This document shows positions 61,778 to 64,000 of a stretch of DNA of 64,000 bases, one piece after another. Both the position numbers and the translations under genes were made by a program. The DNA is from Streptomyces sp. Root1304 (GTDB lineage: Bacteria; Actinomycetota; Actinomycetes; Streptomycetales; Streptomycetaceae). Location of the stretch: the NCBI RefSeq assembly GCF_001426405.1, contig NZ_LMEP01000025.1:1-64000 (forward strand), in the 5' to 3' direction. Position 1 is the stretch's first letter, and each line of letters begins with the position of its first letter. Under the pieces are notes generated by a model. That model was not told where the DNA came from, searched no databases, and saw only the letters and a list, made by a program, of their open reading frames with translations.

Positions 61778-63331
61778 CTACTCCGTCCCCTCCCCCGTCG
61801 CCTTCAGGGCCAGCCACAGCTCCATCCGTACGTCCGGGTCGTCCAGCGAGCGGCCGAGGATCTCCTCCACTCGCCGCATCCGGTAGCGCAGGGTGTGCCG
61901 GTGGACGCCGAGGTCCGCCGCCGCCGCGTCCCACTGGCCGTGCCGGGAGAGCCAGGCGCGCAGGGAGGCGACCAGGTCGCCCCGGCCGGTCGCGTCGTGG
62001 TCGCGGAGCGCGCGGAGCATCCCGTCGGCGAAGGCGCGGACGGCGTCGTCGGCGAGCAGCGGGAGGACCGAGCCGGCCGCCAGGTCCTCGTGCTCGACGA
62101 GCGCGCGGCCCCGCCGCCGGGCCACCGAGAGGGCCTGTTCGGCCTGTTTGTACGCCGCTGCCGCCAGGGCGGGACCGGCCGGCGCCGAGAGGCCGACGAC
62201 GAGACCGGCCTCCTCCGCCTCCCGTTCCGCGTACCCCTCGCAGGCGGCGACGACCGCGCCCGCGTCGCCGGCGAGGACGACGAGCCGCTGTTCGCTCTCG
62301 GGCACGGTGAGCACGGCCTCGCCCGCGCGGGCCGCGGCGGTCTCCAGGGTCTCGGCGAGCAGCGCGAGGGGCGGTTCGCCGGTGGTCTCGCCCCCGGTGG
62401 TCTCCGCGACGAGCAGCCGGAAGGGCGCGTCGAGCAGCCCGCCGTACACGTCCCCGGCCACCGCGCGGGCGTGGTCCGGCTGGCCCGCGAGCAGCATCCG
62501 CAGGACGGCGGCGCCGAGCCGCTGCTCGGCGGCCTGGAGCGAGCGGGAGCGTTCCGTCGTGAGGGTGAGCAGGGCGATGGCCGAGTGGACGGCGTACCGC
62601 TCGGCGGTGCCGAGGGGCGCGCCCGTGCCGACCGCGAGGGCGCCCCTGACCCGCCGTCCGGTCCCGAGCGACTGGAGTTCGACGCGGTCGTCCGTGCCGC
62701 CGACGACGGCGCTGGCGGGCGCGGGGCGGTCGCGGAGCCGCTCCACGTCGGGGGTGAGCCGGGCGGCCCTGCGCGCGGCCCAGTCGGGCGAGGCGGCGAC
62801 GACCGTGCCGGAGGTGTCGTAGAGGGCGGCCCAGCCGTCGACGTGGGCGGCGAGCCGGGCGACGACGGCCTCCGGGCCCTCGGCGAGCGCGGCCCGGGTC
62901 AGTTCGCGCTGGGCCTCGAAGCCGGCAGTGACGGCCCGGTACTGGTCGGCGGAGATGGCCGCGGAGACGGCCTTGCTGATGGCGAGGAACGGCGTCCGGC
63001 GGGGTACTTCGAGCAGCGGCAGGTGCTCCTCGCGGGCCGCGTCGAGCAGGGCCGGCGGGATCTCCTCGTAGTTGACGCCCACGGCGAAGCCGAGCCCGAC
63101 GACCCCCGCGCCGAGCAGCCGCCGCACGTAGCGGCGCATCGCCTCCAGGTCCTCCGCGTCGAGGGTGAGCGCGGTGGTGAGGAGGAGCTCGCCGCCCTCC
63201 ATGTACGGGACGGGGTCGGTGAGCTCGCTGACGTGCGCCCAGCGGACGGGGGTGTCGAGGCGGTCCTCGCCGGCGCGGACGATGAGCTTGAGCGAGGAGT
63301 GCTGGACGAGCGAGGCGAGGGTGGGCGGCAT
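61778..63331 (-). CDS. PucR family transcriptional regulator
   Basis: A 517-residue regulator. The N-terminal PucR domain (SLVQHSSLKLIVRAGEDRLDTPVRWAHVSELTD, in part) is followed by a central GAF/GGDEF-like region and the C-terminal PucR-type helix-turn-helix (AAADLGVHRHTLRYRMRRVEEIL, about 478-500 in part). PucR proteins control purine, GABA or polyamine catabolism. The ATG at 63331 (MPPTLASLVQ) matches the family start better than one 22 codons upstream. Three 19-bp tandem repeats lie about 180-240 bases upstream. Confidence 0.9.
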   Translation of the reverse strand: MPPTLASLVQHSSLKLIVRAGEDRLDTPVRWAHVSELTDPVPYMEGGELLLTTALTLDAEDLEAMRRYVRRLLGAGVVGLGFAVGVNYEEIPPALLDAAREEHLPLLEVPRRTPFLAISKAVSAAISADQYRAVTAGFEAQRELTRAALAEGPEAVVARLAAHVDGWAALYDTSGTVVAASPDWAARRAARLTPDVERLRDRPAPASAVVGGTDDRVELQSLGTGRRVRGALAVGTGAPLGTAERYAVHSAIALLTLTTERSRSLQAAEQRLGAAVLRMLLAGQPDHARAVAGDVYGGLLDAPFRLLVAETTGGETTGEPPLALLAETLETAAARAGEAVLTVPESEQRLVVLAGDAGAVVAACEGYAEREAEEAGLVVGLSAPAGPALAAAAYKQAEQALSVARRRGRALVEHEDLAAGSVLPLLADDAVRAFADGMLRALRDHDATGRGDLVASLRAWLSRHGQWDAAAADLGVHRHTLRYRMRRVEEILGRSLDDPDVRMELWLALKATGEGTE

Positions 63332-63507
63332 TGGGGACCGTCGGACCTTTGAGCGAGGACCGCGAGCGGGACGAGCCGTGCGCGGCGGCGGGGGCACCGC
63401 TCAGCCGAGCGGCGCCCCCGATTGTGCCAGGGCGACCGGGGGGCCGCTCAGCCGCGCGGGCCGGGCGGACGTACGCCGCGCCCCGGGCCGTACGCCCCGG
63501 TCCTGCC

Positions 63508-63564
63508 CGTACATCCCGGTCCGGTCCGTACATCCCGGTCCGGTCCGTACATCCCGGTCCGGTC
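63508..63564. repeat. Three 19-bp tandem repeats upstream of pucR
   Basis: Three identical 19-base units (63508-63526, 63527-63545, 63546-63564; starting CGTACATCCCGGTCC) follow a degenerate fourth copy at 63489-63507. They lie between the end of the next gene (63582) and pucR. The period is close to two helical turns, which would put each unit on the same DNA face. Confidence 0.85.
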
Positions 63565-63581
63565 CGCGCCGCCCCGCCCGC

Positions 63582-64000
63582 TCAGGCGTTCAGTTCCACC
63601 AGCAGCGGTGGCGTGTGCTCGCCGCGCACATGGGTCAGGGAGAGGACGGCGTGCCCGGGCGGCACGGCGTGCGCGAGGTCGGAGGCCGACCAGCGCTGCC
63701 GCTCCACCTCCCGCACGGTGACGGCCTCGGTGGTCACGGCCTTGCCGGTCACCAGCTTCCGCAGGGCGTGCAGGGCCCGGGTCATCGGCTGGTCGGCGAA
63801 GACGGTGTGGTGGGCGATCTCCGTCGTCTCGACCCGTTCGGTGCCCCAGGCCTCGGCGAAGGCCTTGCCGTCCCAGGTGGGGAGCCCGGCGAAGGCCATC
63901 CGGCAGCCGACGACGGCGAGCAGGGGGCCGTGCAGCGCCTCGGGCACCTCGGCGAGGGTACGGAGGGCGAGGACGACGCCCGCGTTCTGCGGGCGCAGCC
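63582..64000 (-). CDS. C-terminal part of an unrecognised protein, cut by the window edge
   Basis: The minus-strand frame is open from the edge to the stop at 63582, giving at least 139 residues that end in HTPPLLVELNA. It has coding-type GC bias and reads smoothly through the GTG at 63947, so the real start is beyond the window. The visible part has an alternating alpha/beta pattern (VVLALRTLAEVPEALHGPLLAVVG in part) and no motif I know. It lies upstream of pucR on the same strand. Confidence 0.6.
   Translation of the reverse strand, partial: LRPQNAGVVLALRTLAEVPEALHGPLLAVVGCRMAFAGLPTWDGKAFAEAWGTERVETTEIAHHTVFADQPMTRALHALRKLVTGKAVTTEAVTVREVERQRWSASDLAHAVPPGHAVLSLTHVRGEHTPPLLVELNA

Noticed and set aside
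63422..63721. Plus-strand 99-codon frame over the tandem repeats
   Set aside because: Arg/Pro-rich shadow composition, no ribosome site, and overlap with the minus-strand coding frame ending at 63582.

Overview
The window is chromosomal DNA from a high-GC actinomycete, almost certainly a Streptomyces. Support comes from the strong G/C third-position bias, GTG and TTG starts, ATGA/GTGA stop-start overlaps, and the gene order. The order rrn leader - rnj - dapA - thyX - dapB - M16 peptidase - pnp - rpsO, then an ESX (type VII secretion) cluster, then ribF - truB - rbfA - infB - nusA - rimP, proS, ispG - rseP - dxr, is as I recall it from the Streptomyces core chromosome. I see no insertion sequence, integrase, prophage, CRISPR array or tRNA, and no gene-free stretch longer than about 300 bases.

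Layout. Positions 1-170 (minus strand) hold the promoter/leader of a ribosomal RNA operon whose 16S gene lies left of the window. Positions 302-10371 (mostly minus) encode RNA turnover (RNase J, PNPase), ribosomal protein S15, lysine/diaminopimelate enzymes (DapA, DapB), the flavin-dependent thymidylate synthase ThyX and small membrane proteins. Positions 10609-26380 are a complete Streptomyces-type ESX locus: EccD, EccC, a lone DUF397 protein, two WXG100 proteins, mycosin, EccB, EccE, an unknown cluster protein and an EspI-like ParA/MinD ATPase with long disordered arms. Three divergent or strong promoter regions control it. Positions 26566-32349 are a five-gene peptide/oligopeptide ABC transporter operon with ATGA-coupled genes.

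Positions 32421-44497 (minus) are a translation and RNA-modification block (RibF, TruB, RbfA, DUF503, IF2, YlxR, NusA, RimP). It is interrupted by a 1297-residue protein that fuses a degenerate trypsin-like domain to a NACHT/STAND-like NTPase with an altered P-loop. Positions 44676-47574 (plus) carry a lipoprotein, a ferritin-like DUF4439 protein, an aminoglycoside-phosphotransferase-like protein that has lost its catalytic residues, and a slipin. Positions 47635-58100 (minus) encode ProRS, two GNAT proteins, the MEP-pathway genes ispG and dxr flanking an intramembrane protease, an atypical EPSP-synthase-like enzyme and a large acyl-CoA dehydrogenase. Positions 58241-64000 contain an ABM-type monooxygenase, an aldehyde dehydrogenase, an EamA exporter, a tiny membrane protein, a PucR regulator and the end of an unrecognised gene.

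The points I find most worth following up are: a chain of coupled micro-ORFs filling the infB leader; a C(UUCG)G terminator-like hairpin inside the first codons of the M16 peptidase gene after pnp; a nested inverted repeat directly upstream of a good promoter for the WXG100 genes; two multidomain proteins with mutated catalytic residues; and three 19-bp tandem repeats upstream of pucR. All functional assignments are from reading the sequence and recalling family motifs; no database search was run.
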